In this document: positions 15,078 to 23,759 of the stretch, one piece after another | Layout of the letters: each line of letters starts with the position of its first letter | Numbering within the stretch: the stretch's first letter is position 1 | Assembly (NCBI RefSeq): GCF_947494015.1 | Contig: NZ_CANLTL010000003.1 | Location: forward strand, 248,001 to 312,000 | From: an uncultured Cellulomonas sp. | GTDB taxonomy: Bacteria; Actinomycetota; Actinomycetes; Actinomycetales; Cellulomonadaceae | Length of the DNA: 64,000 nucleotides | Reading direction: 5' to 3' | The notes under the pieces: model-generated | The model's database searches: none | Told to the model about the DNA's origin: nothing | Seen by the model: only the letters and a program-made list of their open reading frames with translations | Translations under genes and position numbers: made by a program

Positions 15078-17888
15078 ATGGCCGGACCGACCGATCCTCG
15101 CCCGCAGTCCGACGCCCCCTACCCCGAAGGCTGGGAGGCCGACGTCGTCCTGCGGGACGGCGAGACGACGCACATCCGGCCGATCACCCCGGCCGACGCG
15201 CCCGCGCTGCAGGCTTTCCACGTCGCGCAGTCCGAGCGGTCGACGTACATGCGGTTCTTCGCCGCCCTGGAGCGGCTGCCCGAGCGGGACCTGGCCCGGT
15301 TCACCACCGTCGACCACGTCGACCGGGTGGCGCTGATCGCCGTGCGCGCCGTGCCGCCGCAGGAGCCGGGGGAGACCGCCGCGGCCGACGCCGCGACGGA
15401 GCAGATCATCGGGGTCGCGCGGTTCGACCGGATCACCACCGACGAGGCGGAGGTGGCGTTCAACATCGCCGACGCCCACCACGGCCGCGGACTGGGGTCG
15501 GTGCTGCTCGAGCACCTCGCGGCGGCGGCCCGCGAGGTCGGCGTCCGACGCTTCACCGCCGAGGTGCTGCCCCAGAACGGCCGGATGATCGCGGTGTTCC
15601 GCGAGGCCGGCTACGAGGTGTCCCAGACCGTGGACGACGGCGTCGTGACGGTGGTCTTCGACATCGACCCGACCGACAAGTCGCTCGCGGTGACCGCCGA
15701 CCGCGAGCACCGCGCCGAGGCTCGCAGCGTCCAGCGGCTGCTCGGGGCGCGCTCGGTCCTCCTGGTCGGTGCCGCACGGGCCCCGCACGGCTCGGTGCTC
15801 GACCTGCTGGTGCGGCGCGCGTTCGCGGCGCTGGCCGGCAGCAGCACCCGCGCGCTGCACGTGGTGGGACTGCCGGAGACCACCGGGCACGACGGGCTGC
15901 CGCTGCAGACGTGGTGGTCCGGGCCCGGCAGTGCCGACGGCGAGGCGACCCTCGTCGAGTACTGGGACCGGCTCGCGGACGTCCCCGGCCCGGTCGAGCT
16001 CGCGGTCGTCGCGCTGCCGCCGGCCGACGTCGTGTCGGTCGTGCGCCGGCTCGGGCCGCTCGGCGTGCGCAGCGTGGTGATGCTCTCCACCGGGTTCGCC
16101 GAGACCGGCGAGGCGGGGCTCGCGCTGCAGCGCGAGCTCGTCCGGTCCGCGCACGCGGCCGGGATGCGGCTCGTGGGCCCGGCGTCGTACGGCTTCTTCG
16201 ACGCCGCGGCCGGCCCGCCGATGAACGCCTCGCTCGCCGAGGAGCTGCCGCGCCCCGGCGTGCTGGGGCTGTTCTGCCAGTCCGCGCCGATGGCGGTGCC
16301 GATCCTGGCCTCGGTCACGAACCGGGCCCTCGGCGTGTCCTCGTTCGTCTCGGCCGGCCACCGCGCCGACGTGTCGGGCAACGACCTCATGCAGTTCTGG
16401 GAGGAGGACCCGGCCACCGAGGTCGTGGGCCTGTACCTGGAGTCCATCGGCAACCCCCGCAAGTTCTCCCGCATCGCCCGCCGGCTCTCGGCGGTCAAGC
16501 CGGTCGTCGTGGTGACCGCGGGGCAGTCGGGCCCCGTCGTGCCGCCGGGCCACGCGGTGCGACCCACCCGCTCCTCGCGCCGCACCGTCGAGGAGGTGCT
16601 GCGCCAGTCGGGCGTGGTGCGGGCCGCCAACACCCACGCGATGCTCGACATCGCCCAGCTGTTCGCCAGCCAGCCGCTGCCGCGCGGGCGCCGGGTCGGG
16701 ATCGTGGCCGGCTCCTCGTCGACGGCGGCGATCGCGACCGAGGCGGCCGCCGCGGCCAAGCTGGAGACGACGGGCCGTGTGGTCACCTTCGACGAGGACA
16801 CGACCGACGAGGCGCTCGGCGCGGCCCTGCGCGCGCTGTACGCGGACGGCGAGTGCGACGTGGTGATCGCGGTGCACGTGCCGACGGTCGGCGGCGCCTC
16901 GACCCGGCTGGCGCGCGCGGTCGCCGAGGCGGCCGCCGGGTCCGGCGCGACGACCGTCGCCTGCGTGCTGGGCCTGCACGGACTCACCGACACCCTGACC
17001 GCCACCGACGGCGACGGGCGGGCGTGGACGGTCCCGGCCTACTCCACCCCCGAGGGCGCCGTGGCCGCACTAGGCGCGGTGGTCGGGTACGCGGCCTGGC
17101 AGCAGAAGGACCACGGGCAGCCCGTGGTCCCCTCGGGGATCGACCGCAACCGTGCGCGCCGGGTGATCCGGGCGCACCTCGACGCGGCGGGCGGCGACGG
17201 TCCGGTCCGGCTGTCCCGGGCCGAGGCCGCCCAGCTCCTGGGGCTGTACGGGATCGAGCTGTGGCCGGCGCGCACGGTGACCGGGCCGGACGAGGCGGTC
17301 GCCGCGGCGCAGGAGCTCGGCTGGCCGGTGGCCCTCAAGAGCACGGCGTCGCGGCTGCGCCACCGCGCGGACCTCGGCGGGGTGCGGCTGGACATCGACA
17401 CGCCCGAGGGCCTGCGCGGTGACGTCCAGCAGCTCCAGGAGCGCGCGGCCCACCTGGGTGCGCACTACGCACCGCTGGAGGTGCAGCGGATGGCGCCGGC
17501 CGGGGTGGCCTGCGTCGTCCGCTCGACCGAGGACCCCCTGTTCGGGCCCGTGGTGTCGTTCGGGCTCGCCGGGGACGCGAGCGAGCTGCTCGGGGACATC
17601 TCCCAGGCCATCCCGCCGCTGACCGACGTCGACGTCGCCGAGCTCGTGCGGTCGGTGCGCGCCGCGCCGCGGCTGTTCGGCTACCGCGGGCTGCCGCCGG
17701 CCGACGTCACCGCGCTCGAGGACGTGATCGCCCGCGTGTCGGTGCTCGCGGCCGACCACCCCGAGGTGCGGACGCTCGAGCTGCACCCGGTCGTCGTCGC
17801 CGAGAGCGGGGCGGCCGTGCTCTCCGCCCGGGTCGAGCTCGCGGTCGCGAGCCGGACCGACACGTCACGACGCTCGCTGCCGGCGTGA
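15078..17888 (+). CDS. Pat-type protein acetyltransferase: GNAT fused to acyl-CoA synthetase-like domains
   Basis: This is a 936-residue fusion. Residues about 20-195 are a GNAT domain (HHGRGLGSVLLEHLAAAA), and 215-936 resemble NDP-forming acyl-CoA synthetase: a CoA-binding Rossmann domain, a succinyl-CoA-ligase-like domain (SFVSAGHRADVSGNDLMQFW) and a C-terminal ATP-grasp domain (PVALKSTASRLRHRADLGGV). The catalytic SHTG histidine motif expected in active synthetases is absent; the region reads GHAVRPTRSSRRTVEEV. This matches enzymes such as PatZ and streptomycete Pat, in which the synthetase part is a sensory module and GNAT acetylates lysines of metabolic enzymes such as acetyl-CoA synthetase. 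The GNAT is N-terminal, the actinobacterial order. TAGCCT lies 7 nt before ATG 15078. Confidence 0.9.
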   Translation: MAGPTDPRPQSDAPYPEGWEADVVLRDGETTHIRPITPADAPALQAFHVAQSERSTYMRFFAALERLPERDLARFTTVDHVDRVALIAVRAVPPQEPGETAAADAATEQIIGVARFDRITTDEAEVAFNIADAHHGRGLGSVLLEHLAAAAREVGVRRFTAEVLPQNGRMIAVFREAGYEVSQTVDDGVVTVVFDIDPTDKSLAVTADREHRAEARSVQRLLGARSVLLVGAARAPHGSVLDLLVRRAFAALAGSSTRALHVVGLPETTGHDGLPLQTWWSGPGSADGEATLVEYWDRLADVPGPVELAVVALPPADVVSVVRRLGPLGVRSVVMLSTGFAETGEAGLALQRELVRSAHAAGMRLVGPASYGFFDAAAGPPMNASLAEELPRPGVLGLFCQSAPMAVPILASVTNRALGVSSFVSAGHRADVSGNDLMQFWEEDPATEVVGLYLESIGNPRKFSRIARRLSAVKPVVVVTAGQSGPVVPPGHAVRPTRSSRRTVEEVLRQSGVVRAANTHAMLDIAQLFASQPLPRGRRVGIVAGSSSTAAIATEAAAAAKLETTGRVVTFDEDTTDEALGAALRALYADGECDVVIAVHVPTVGGASTRLARAVAEAAAGSGATTVACVLGLHGLTDTLTATDGDGRAWTVPAYSTPEGAVAALGAVVGYAAWQQKDHGQPVVPSGIDRNRARRVIRAHLDAAGGDGPVRLSRAEAAQLLGLYGIELWPARTVTGPDEAVAAAQELGWPVALKSTASRLRHRADLGGVRLDIDTPEGLRGDVQQLQERAAHLGAHYAPLEVQRMAPAGVACVVRSTEDPLFGPVVSFGLAGDASELLGDISQAIPPLTDVDVAELVRSVRAAPRLFGYRGLPPADVTALEDVIARVSVLAADHPEVRTLELHPVVVAESGAAVLSARVELAVASRTDTSRRSLPA

Positions 17889-17934
17889 CCTGCGTGGGTA
17901 CGCGTCGGTGCGCACCGGATGGAAAGATGGCGCG

Positions 17935-18510
17935 GTGACCGGAGCAACCACCGACCTGCAAGCCGACCTCCACCGCGCCGGGTACTACCCCGAGCTCGTC
18001 GCCGACGTCCTGGACGTCGCGCTCGCGGACGAGCCGGTCCTCGCCCACCTGGTGCACCCGGAGACCACCTTCGACGCCAACGAGGTGCGGCGCCACGTCA
18101 CCGTGCTCGTGCTCACGGGCACCCGGCTCGTGGTCGCCCACGTCGACGACCACCCGGCCGACAGCGAGCACCCCGCCACCAGCGCGTCGGCCACCACCGA
18201 GTCCGTGCCGCTGTCGGAGCTGCGGTCGGTCGCGCTCACCCACGTCATCACCAACCCCGAGCAGCACATCGCCGGCGTGGTCGCCGCCGAGCTCACGCTC
18301 GCGGTCGGCTGGGGTGCGGTGTCCCGCATCGACCTGGAGCCGGCGAGCTGCCCGGACCCGTCCTGCGAGGCCGACCACGGGCTCACCGGCACCATGACGC
18401 CGGACGACATCGTGGTCCGGATCAGCTCGGGCGCGGAGGGCCCGGGGGCGGTGCGTGCCGCGGCGGAGTTCGCCCGCCGGCTCTCGGCCGCCAGCGCGCG
18501 CACCCGATGA
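17935..18510 (+). CDS. DUF5998 family protein
   Basis: This 191-residue actinobacterial protein of unknown function begins with a helical segment (ADLHRAGYYPELVADVLDVAL) and continues with PH-like beta strands (RRHVTVLVLTGTRLVVAHVDD; VPLSELRSVALTHVI). It has the conserved cysteine-containing patch ASCPDPSCEADHG. It starts at GTG 17935 and overlaps the next gene by 4 nt (ATGA), so translation of the phosphodiesterase is coupled to it. Confidence 0.83.
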   Translation: MTGATTDLQADLHRAGYYPELVADVLDVALADEPVLAHLVHPETTFDANEVRRHVTVLVLTGTRLVVAHVDDHPADSEHPATSASATTESVPLSELRSVALTHVITNPEQHIAGVVAAELTLAVGWGAVSRIDLEPASCPDPSCEADHGLTGTMTPDDIVVRISSGAEGPGAVRAAAEFARRLSAASARTR

Positions 18511-19703
18511 CGGCCCCGGCCGCCGGCACCACGCTGGTGCCGGGCTTCCGTGAGGCCGGCCTCGTCGCCCCCCGGTACACGGGCGAGAGCCTGGGTGCGG
18601 TGCTGCCCGCGGTCGCCGACGCGGTCGGCGTGCCGCTCGGCGACGGGCTCTCCGCGCGGTCCAGGGCGGACCTCGGGCTGCCCCGGGTGGACCGGGTCTG
18701 CCTCGTGCTGGTCGACGGGCTGGGGTGGGAGAACCTGTCCGAGCGGGCCGGTCACGCCCCGTTCCTGCGCTCGCTGCTCGCCGACGGGCGGCGGCTCGTC
18801 ACGGGGTACCCCTCGACCACCGCCGCGTCCCTCGGGCTGCTCGGCACGGGCCGCGGACCGGGGCGCACCGGGATGGTGGGCTACACCGCGCGCCACCCGG
18901 GGACCGGGGCGCTGGCGAACCTCGTGTCGTGGACGGACGTCGGCCCCGCCCGGCAGTGGCAGCGCGAGCCGACCGTCTTCGAGCAGGTCGACGCCGGCGG
19001 CGTCCCCGTCACGACCGTCGGGCCCGCCCGCTTCGCAGGGTCGGGGCTCACCGAGGCCGTCCTGCGCGGTGGCGCGTACCAGCGTGCGGAGAGCCTGGCC
19101 GACCGGGTCGACGCCGCCGTGTACGCCCTGATGGGACCGGCGCTCGTCTACCTGTACTGGGGCGACGTCGACAAGACCGGCCACCACCACGGGGTCGGGT
19201 CGTGGCAGTGGGGCGAGGCGCTGGCCGAGCTGGACCGTGAGCTCGCTCGGCTCGCCCGGATGCTGCCGCCGGGCACCCTGCTGGCCGTGACGGCCGACCA
19301 CGGGATGGTGGACGTCGACCTGTCGAGCCGGTGGGACGTCGCCACCACCCCCGCGCTCGCCGAGGACGTCGAGCTGGTCGCGGGCGAGCCGCGCGCGCTG
19401 CACGTCCACACCCGCGGCACCGGTGCGGAGCACGTCGAGGCGGTCGCCGCCCGGTGGCGTGCCACGCTCGGACCCGCGGCCGTGGTGGCGACCCGCGACG
19501 AGGCGATCGCCGCGGGGTGGTTCGGACCGATCGCCGACCACGTGCGGCCCGTGCTGGGCGACGTCGTCGTGGCGACGACGGGACGCAGCACCGTGGTGGA
19601 CTCGCGGACCCAGAGCGCCGCGTCGCTGGACCTGATCGGCGTGCACGGGTCCTTCACCCCGGCCGAGATGACCGTGCCCCTGCTGACCGTGCACAGCCGC
19701 TAG
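18507..19703 (+). CDS. Alkaline-phosphatase-superfamily phosphodiesterase / nucleotide pyrophosphatase
   Basis: This 398-residue protein has the metal-binding motifs of the superfamily: LVLVDGLGWENL (first Asp), YPSTTAASLG with the probable nucleophile threonine, YWGDVDKTGHHHG and TADHGMVDV, and a late histidine in IGVHGSFTP. No signal peptide is visible, so it is probably cytoplasmic. It should hydrolyse a phosphodiester or pyrophosphate bond; the substrate is unknown. Its ATG overlaps the DUF5998 stop (ATGA), and thymidine kinase follows after 9 nt, so the three form an operon. Confidence 0.88.
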   Translation: MTAPAAGTTLVPGFREAGLVAPRYTGESLGAVLPAVADAVGVPLGDGLSARSRADLGLPRVDRVCLVLVDGLGWENLSERAGHAPFLRSLLADGRRLVTGYPSTTAASLGLLGTGRGPGRTGMVGYTARHPGTGALANLVSWTDVGPARQWQREPTVFEQVDAGGVPVTTVGPARFAGSGLTEAVLRGGAYQRAESLADRVDAAVYALMGPALVYLYWGDVDKTGHHHGVGSWQWGEALAELDRELARLARMLPPGTLLAVTADHGMVDVDLSSRWDVATTPALAEDVELVAGEPRALHVHTRGTGAEHVEAVAARWRATLGPAAVVATRDEAIAAGWFGPIADHVRPVLGDVVVATTGRSTVVDSRTQSAASLDLIGVHGSFTPAEMTVPLLTVHSR

Positions 19704-19712
19704 GGGGCCGGG

Positions 19713-20360
19713 GTGGCCGAGCTGGCGTTCTTCTCCGGGACCATGGACTGCGGCAAGTCCACGCTCGCGCTCCAGATGGACCACAACCACGCCGCGCGCG
19801 GTCGTGGTGGCGTGATCTTCACCCGCGACGACCGGGCCGGCACCGACGTGCTGTCGTCCCGGCTGGGCCTGCAGACCCGTGCCCACGAGGTCCACGACAC
19901 GACCGACTTCTGGCACGAGGTGGTCGAGCGGCGCATGCGCGGCGAGCGGGTGGACTACGTCATCTGCGACGAGGCGCAGTTCTACACGCCCGCGCAGGTC
20001 GAGCAGCTCGCCCGGCTGGTCGACGAGATGGGGGTGGACGTCTTCGCGTTCGGCATCACCGCGGACTTCCGCACCCGGCTGTTCCCGGGCTCGCAGCGGC
20101 TGATCGAGCTGGCCGACCGGGTGGAGGTGCTCCAGGTCCAGGCGCTGTGCTGGTGCGGGGCCCGGGCGACGCACAACGCGCGCACCGTCCGCGGGATCAT
20201 GGTGGTGGAGGGCGAGCAGGTCGTCGTCGGCGACACCGCCCCGCACGACGACGACGTCGCCTACGAGGTGCTGTGCCGCCGGCACCACCTGCGCCGGATG
20301 ACGGCGGCCGCCGCCCGGTCCGCCTCGCCGTCGCCGGACACCCTCACGCTCGACGTCTGA
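19713..20360 (+). CDS. tdk: Thymidine kinase
   Basis: This 215-residue type II thymidine kinase converts thymidine to dTMP (salvage). The P-loop is SGTMDCGKST (residues 8-17), the DEAQF motif with the catalytic glutamate is CDEAQFYT, and the lasso region holds a cysteine pair (LCWCGARATHNAR) plus a later Cys/His, suggesting a partly altered zinc site. GTG 19713 follows the upstream stop by 9 nt with AGGGGG as ribosome-binding site. With dUTPase at 23760 this window carries two dTMP-supplying enzymes. Confidence 0.95.
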   Translation: MAELAFFSGTMDCGKSTLALQMDHNHAARGRGGVIFTRDDRAGTDVLSSRLGLQTRAHEVHDTTDFWHEVVERRMRGERVDYVICDEAQFYTPAQVEQLARLVDEMGVDVFAFGITADFRTRLFPGSQRLIELADRVEVLQVQALCWCGARATHNARTVRGIMVVEGEQVVVGDTAPHDDDVAYEVLCRRHHLRRMTAAAARSASPSPDTLTLDV

Positions 20361-20362
20361 GC

Positions 20363-20380
20363 ACGGCCCGACCGGGCCGT
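20363..20380 (+). terminator. Hairpin between tdk and sepH
   Basis: ACGGCCC-GACC-GGGCCGT forms a 7-bp perfect stem immediately after the tdk stop, between convergent genes. Confidence 0.5.
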
Positions 20381-20404
20381 CCGGCCGGTGGCCTCAGGGG
20401 CCGG

Positions 20405-21487
20405 TCACTCCGGCTTCGCGCCGAACACGATCTCGTCCCAGCTCGGCACGCTCGCGCGGCCCCGGCGCCCGCGCGGCCGCTCGGCGAGCGGCGGCGGGGT
20501 GTCGTCGTCGGGCAGCGGCTCGTCGGGCTCGAGCGCGACCGGGGTCGGCGGCTCGGGCAGCCGTCGCGGTCCGGTCGGCTGCGGCAGCACGGTGTCGTCG
20601 GTCGCGGCGCCCGGGTTGGAGTGCGCCGGGTGCGCCGCGGGCGGCTCGTCCATCCCGGAGAAGTCGAACGCGTGCTGCGGCCCGAAGCCCTCGAACTCCT
20701 CGAGGTCGCCCTCGTCGAGCTGCTGGCGGATGCCCCGCTTGGTGCGCAGGTCGTCGAGCAGGGCCGCGGTGGCCTCCGCGGGGTCCGGCTCGGGCTCGGG
20801 CTCCGGCTCCAGGACGAAGCCGTCGTCCAGCGGGGTCAGCGGGCGCACGGCGCCGTCCGCCCCGACGTCGAAGACGACGTCGCGGACCGAGGCCAGGTGC
20901 CGGCGGGGGATGACCTCGTCGGCGATCTCCGTCTCGGACAGCCAGCGCGCCTCGTCCTCGATCGCCTGCACCACCCGGGCCTGTGTGTCGAACGTCCACA
21001 GCGCCTCACGGGGGGCGTCACCGGCGACGAACCGGACCACGACCGTCCAGGGCGCCGAGCCCTCACGGAAGGCGTCCCATTCGATCGAGTCCAACGCGAC
21101 CCCTCGCGCGGCGAGCCGGTCGGGCACGAGGTCGCCGAGCACCGGGGCGCCGCTGTCGCGCCCGACCCGGGTCGCGCGGGCCAGCCCCGCGACGTGCTCG
21201 CGCTCGGCGAGCACCGGACCCTCGTAGCGACGGACCTGCTCGACGGCGATGCCCGCGCTGTCGGCGACCGCATCGGCCGTCTGACCGGCTCGGATGCGCG
21301 CCTGGATCTCCCGCGGCGCCAGCGACCCGTAGCGCTCGGCGCGCAGCTGCTCGAGCTGCGGCCGGTCGCGACGGACGGCCGCGCGCAGCGGCTCGTCGAT
21401 CCGCAGCCGGAACCGCTGCCCGTCCGGTCCGACCAGGACGACGTGCTCGCCGTCCTCGTGCAGACCCACCAGCTCAAGCTCACCCAT
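20405..21487 (-). CDS. sepH: SepH, FtsZ-assembly regulator (DUF3071)
   Basis: This is a 360-residue cell-division protein. The N-terminal DUF3071 domain begins ELELVGLHEDGEHVVLV and contains a helix-turn-helix-like segment (PREIQARIRAGQTADAVADS). Residues after about 225 are a disordered Pro/Glu/Asp-rich tail with a short conserved end (RGRRGRASVPSWDEIVFG). In Streptomyces and Mycobacterium SepH binds FtsZ and promotes filament assembly. ATG 21487 is preceded by GGGAGG. Confidence 0.93.
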   Translation of the reverse strand: MGELELVGLHEDGEHVVLVGPDGQRFRLRIDEPLRAAVRRDRPQLEQLRAERYGSLAPREIQARIRAGQTADAVADSAGIAVEQVRRYEGPVLAEREHVAGLARATRVGRDSGAPVLGDLVPDRLAARGVALDSIEWDAFREGSAPWTVVVRFVAGDAPREALWTFDTQARVVQAIEDEARWLSETEIADEVIPRRHLASVRDVVFDVGADGAVRPLTPLDDGFVLEPEPEPEPDPAEATAALLDDLRTKRGIRQQLDEGDLEEFEGFGPQHAFDFSGMDEPPAAHPAHSNPGAATDDTVLPQPTGPRRLPEPPTPVALEPDEPLPDDDTPPPLAERPRGRRGRASVPSWDEIVFGAKPE

Positions 21488-21606
21488 GACGTACCTCCCG
21501 GCTCCAGTGACGAGGGTGCCATCTGCGCCGCCCGATCGGTGACATCTGACCCGGTGCGCCGCCGCCTCGGGACGTGCCCCGCGGTCCGCTGGGGTTGGAT
21601 GGGCCG

Positions 21607-22503
21607 GTGAGCACAGCCCCCACGCCGGGGACCCCCGGCCCCGCCGCCCTGCCCGACGCCGCCCTGCCCGACGCCGCCCTGCCCGACGCCGCAGCGACCG
21701 CCCGGCTCGTCGACCTCGCGGCGGACCTCGCGCGGCAGGCCGGGGACCTCGTCCGCGAGGGACGCCCGGACCGCGTGGACGTCGCGGCGACCAAGTCCAG
21801 CCCGGTCGACGTCGTCACCGAGCGGGACCTCGCCTCCGAGGCGCTGCTGCGCTCGCTGCTGGCCCGCGAGCGGCCCGACGACGGCATCCTGGGCGAGGAG
21901 GGCGAGCCGGTCACCGGGACGTCCGGGCTGACCTGGGTGCTCGACCCCATCGACGGCACCGTCAACTACCTGTACGGCATCCCGGCCTACGCCGTGTCGG
22001 TCGCCGTCGTGGCCGGACCGGCCGTCCCCGAGCGGTGGACGGCGGTGGCCGGTGCGGTGCACGGCGTGGCGGACGGGCGCACGTACACCGCCGGCCGGGG
22101 GCTGGGTGCGGCCTGCGACGGCCGGCCGCTGCGCGTCAACGCGGCCCGGCCACCCGCCGAGTCGCTGGTGGCGACGGGGTTCGCCTACACCGCGCAGCGC
22201 CGCGGGGAGCAGGCCCAGCTGCTCGCCGAGCTCATGCCGCACATCCGGGACGTGCGCCGGATCGGGTCGGCCGCGCTGGACCTGTGCGCCGTGGCGGCGG
22301 GCAACCTCGACCTGTACTACGAGCGAGGGCTCAAGCCGTGGGACCTGGCGGCCGGTGCGCTCGTGGCCACCGAGGCCGGGGCGCGGGTGTGCGGCCTGCG
22401 CGGCGAGCCGGCCGGTGAGCCGATGACGGTCGCCGGCCCGCCGGAGTCCGTCGAGTGGCTGGTGGCGTTCCTCGAGGAGCGACGGGCGACGTCGGGCGCC
22501 TGA
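21607..22503 (+). CDS. Inositol monophosphatase family protein (SuhB type)
   Basis: This is a 298-residue Mg-dependent, Li-sensitive-type phosphatase. Metal sites are in LGEEGEP, LDPIDGTVNYLYGIP and KPWDLAAGALVATEAGA. It probably dephosphorylates inositol-1-phosphate, feeding phosphatidylinositol and mycothiol synthesis; other sugar phosphates are possible. M. tuberculosis suhB is in the same neighbourhood near sigA. GTG 21607 is chosen by homologous start and by a TTGGAT box 6 nt upstream, a weak leaderless signal. The N-terminus carries three exact copies of a 15-bp unit encoding ALPDA. Confidence 0.9.
   Translation: MSTAPTPGTPGPAALPDAALPDAALPDAAATARLVDLAADLARQAGDLVREGRPDRVDVAATKSSPVDVVTERDLASEALLRSLLARERPDDGILGEEGEPVTGTSGLTWVLDPIDGTVNYLYGIPAYAVSVAVVAGPAVPERWTAVAGAVHGVADGRTYTAGRGLGAACDGRPLRVNAARPPAESLVATGFAYTAQRRGEQAQLLAELMPHIRDVRRIGSAALDLCAVAAGNLDLYYERGLKPWDLAAGALVATEAGARVCGLRGEPAGEPMTVAGPPESVEWLVAFLEERRATSGA
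21646..21690 (+). repeat. Three exact 15-bp repeats inside the inositol monophosphatase gene
   Basis: The unit GCCCTGCCCGACGCC occurs three times head to tail and keeps the reading frame, adding (ALPDA)3 before the folded domain. Confidence 0.9.
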
Positions 22504-22739
22504 CGCCACGGTCGGCGGGTGGCGCACGGACGGGCGCCGCGCGGGGAGTGCGGCGACGGCGGAAATGAGGCACAATCCGCAGCGCCCGGCGGGGAACAAA
22601 CCAGTGCGCCCGTGCATTGAGTCCGTACCTCATCACCGATGCTGCACCGCCGCACCACCCAGTCCCACCGGCCGGCCTCTCGTCGGCCGGGGCGCCTGGA
22701 CCTACCGACCGACGAACGACACGGAGTGTGACCACACAG

Positions 22740-23039
22740 ATGGCAACCGACTACGACGCCCCGCGCAAGACCGAGGAGGACCTCAGCGAGGACTCCCTCG
22801 AGGAGCTCAAGGCGCGCCGCTCCGACAAGAGCTCGGGAGTCGTGGACGAGGACGAGACCGAGGCGGCCGAAGGGTTCGAGCTCCCGGGCGCGGACCTGTC
22901 CGGCGAGGAGCTGTCCGTCCGCGTCCTGCCCCGCCAGGCCGACGAGTTCACCTGCTCGAGCTGCTTCCTGGTGCACCACCGCAGCCAGCTCGCCTTCGAG
23001 AAGAACGGGCAGCCGGTCTGCACCGAGTGCGCCGCCTGA
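22740..23039 (+). CDS. DUF4193 protein with C-terminal zinc ribbon
   Basis: This is a 99-residue protein. The acidic N-terminal half (EEDLSEDSLEELKARR...DEDETEAAE) is followed by a four-cysteine zinc ribbon (FTCSSCFLVHHRSQL...PVCTECAA). It is orthologous in type and location to M. tuberculosis Rv2699c, conserved across actinobacteria; function unknown. The 236-nt upstream region holds its promoter; a CACAAT hexamer at 22571 is a weak -10 candidate. A strong terminator follows. Confidence 0.92.
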   Translation: MATDYDAPRKTEEDLSEDSLEELKARRSDKSSGVVDEDETEAAEGFELPGADLSGEELSVRVLPRQADEFTCSSCFLVHHRSQLAFEKNGQPVCTECAA

Positions 23040-23120
23040 CCCCTCGCGTCTGACCTGGCGACGGGTCCGACCGGCTGCTGCGCGACCCGCCGGTCCGACC
23101 GCACGGCCGACCCGACGTGC

Positions 23121-23163
23121 CCGGCCGGTGGCGCGGGACTACGTGTCCCGCGCCACCGGCCGG
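23121..23163. terminator. Bidirectional terminator overlapping the DUF3093 stop
   Basis: A perfect 19-bp stem starts CCGGCCGGTGGCGCGGGAC, and its loop TACGT contains part of the DUF3093 stop codon. It serves the DUF4193 gene from one side, while from the other side it includes the last codons of DUF3093. Confidence 0.85.
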
Positions 23164-23624
23164 TCGCGTCCGGCTGCCACGGCTGCGGCGAGCTCGGCCG
23201 GGTGCCGTGTGGACACCAGCCAGTACGGCGTCGGGTCCTGCGGGTCGAGCAGCTCCACGCGCACGGCCGTGCGCGCCCACGCGCGCAGGCAGACGTGCGC
23301 GCGCGCGTCCAGCCGCGGCCCGAGCTCGGCCCGGGTGGCCTCGCGGTCGAGCGCGGTGACCTCGCCGACGACCGCCAGCGGCAGGTGCGCGGAGCCGGCC
23401 CACAGCTCGCCGTCGGTCACCCGCACCGGGGTCGCCCAGGCCCGGGCGACCAGCAGGCCGACCACCAGGACGACGACGCCGCCGGTGACGGCGACCGTCG
23501 TCCCGACCGGGTACAGCACGACGACCGCCCCCAGCGCGAACGCGACCACCGCGACCCAGCCCGCAGGGCCGAACCAGAGTCGCTCGTCGTGGGTGGTGGC
23601 AGGGGTGGCGGGACGGGCGACCAT
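23139..23624 (-). CDS. DUF3093 membrane protein
   Basis: This 161-residue protein has two adjacent transmembrane segments near the N-terminus (WVAVVAFALGAVVVLYP and VAVTGGVVVLVVGLLVA) and a cytoplasmic domain with VRVTDGELWAGSAHLPL and LLDPQDPTPYWLVSTRHP, typical of DUF3093 (Rv2698 type). Function unknown. The start is ambiguous between ATG 23624 and ATG 23636. It is divergent from dut, as in mycobacteria. Its last codons lie in a terminator stem. Confidence 0.87.
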   Translation of the reverse strand: MVARPATPATTHDERLWFGPAGWVAVVAFALGAVVVLYPVGTTVAVTGGVVVLVVGLLVARAWATPVRVTDGELWAGSAHLPLAVVGEVTALDREATRAELGPRLDARAHVCLRAWARTAVRVELLDPQDPTPYWLVSTRHPAELAAAVAAGRDRPVARDT

Positions 23625-23690
23625 GCCGTCCAGCATCCCAGGTCGCCACGGGTGCCCCGCGCAGGCCGCGGCCGGCCGGGCGCGCGGGTG

Positions 23691-23733
23691 CGGGGCTCGC
23701 ACGGGGCTCGCACGGGGCTCGCACGGGGCTCGG
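23691..23733 (+). repeat. Four tandem 11-bp repeats between DUF3093 and dut
   Basis: CGGGGCTCGCA occurs three times exactly and once with its end altered, in the divergent intergenic region just upstream of the dut -10 box. Confidence 0.85.
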
Positions 23734-23759
23734 TGCGGGCGGGGCTAGAGTCCTGCCCC

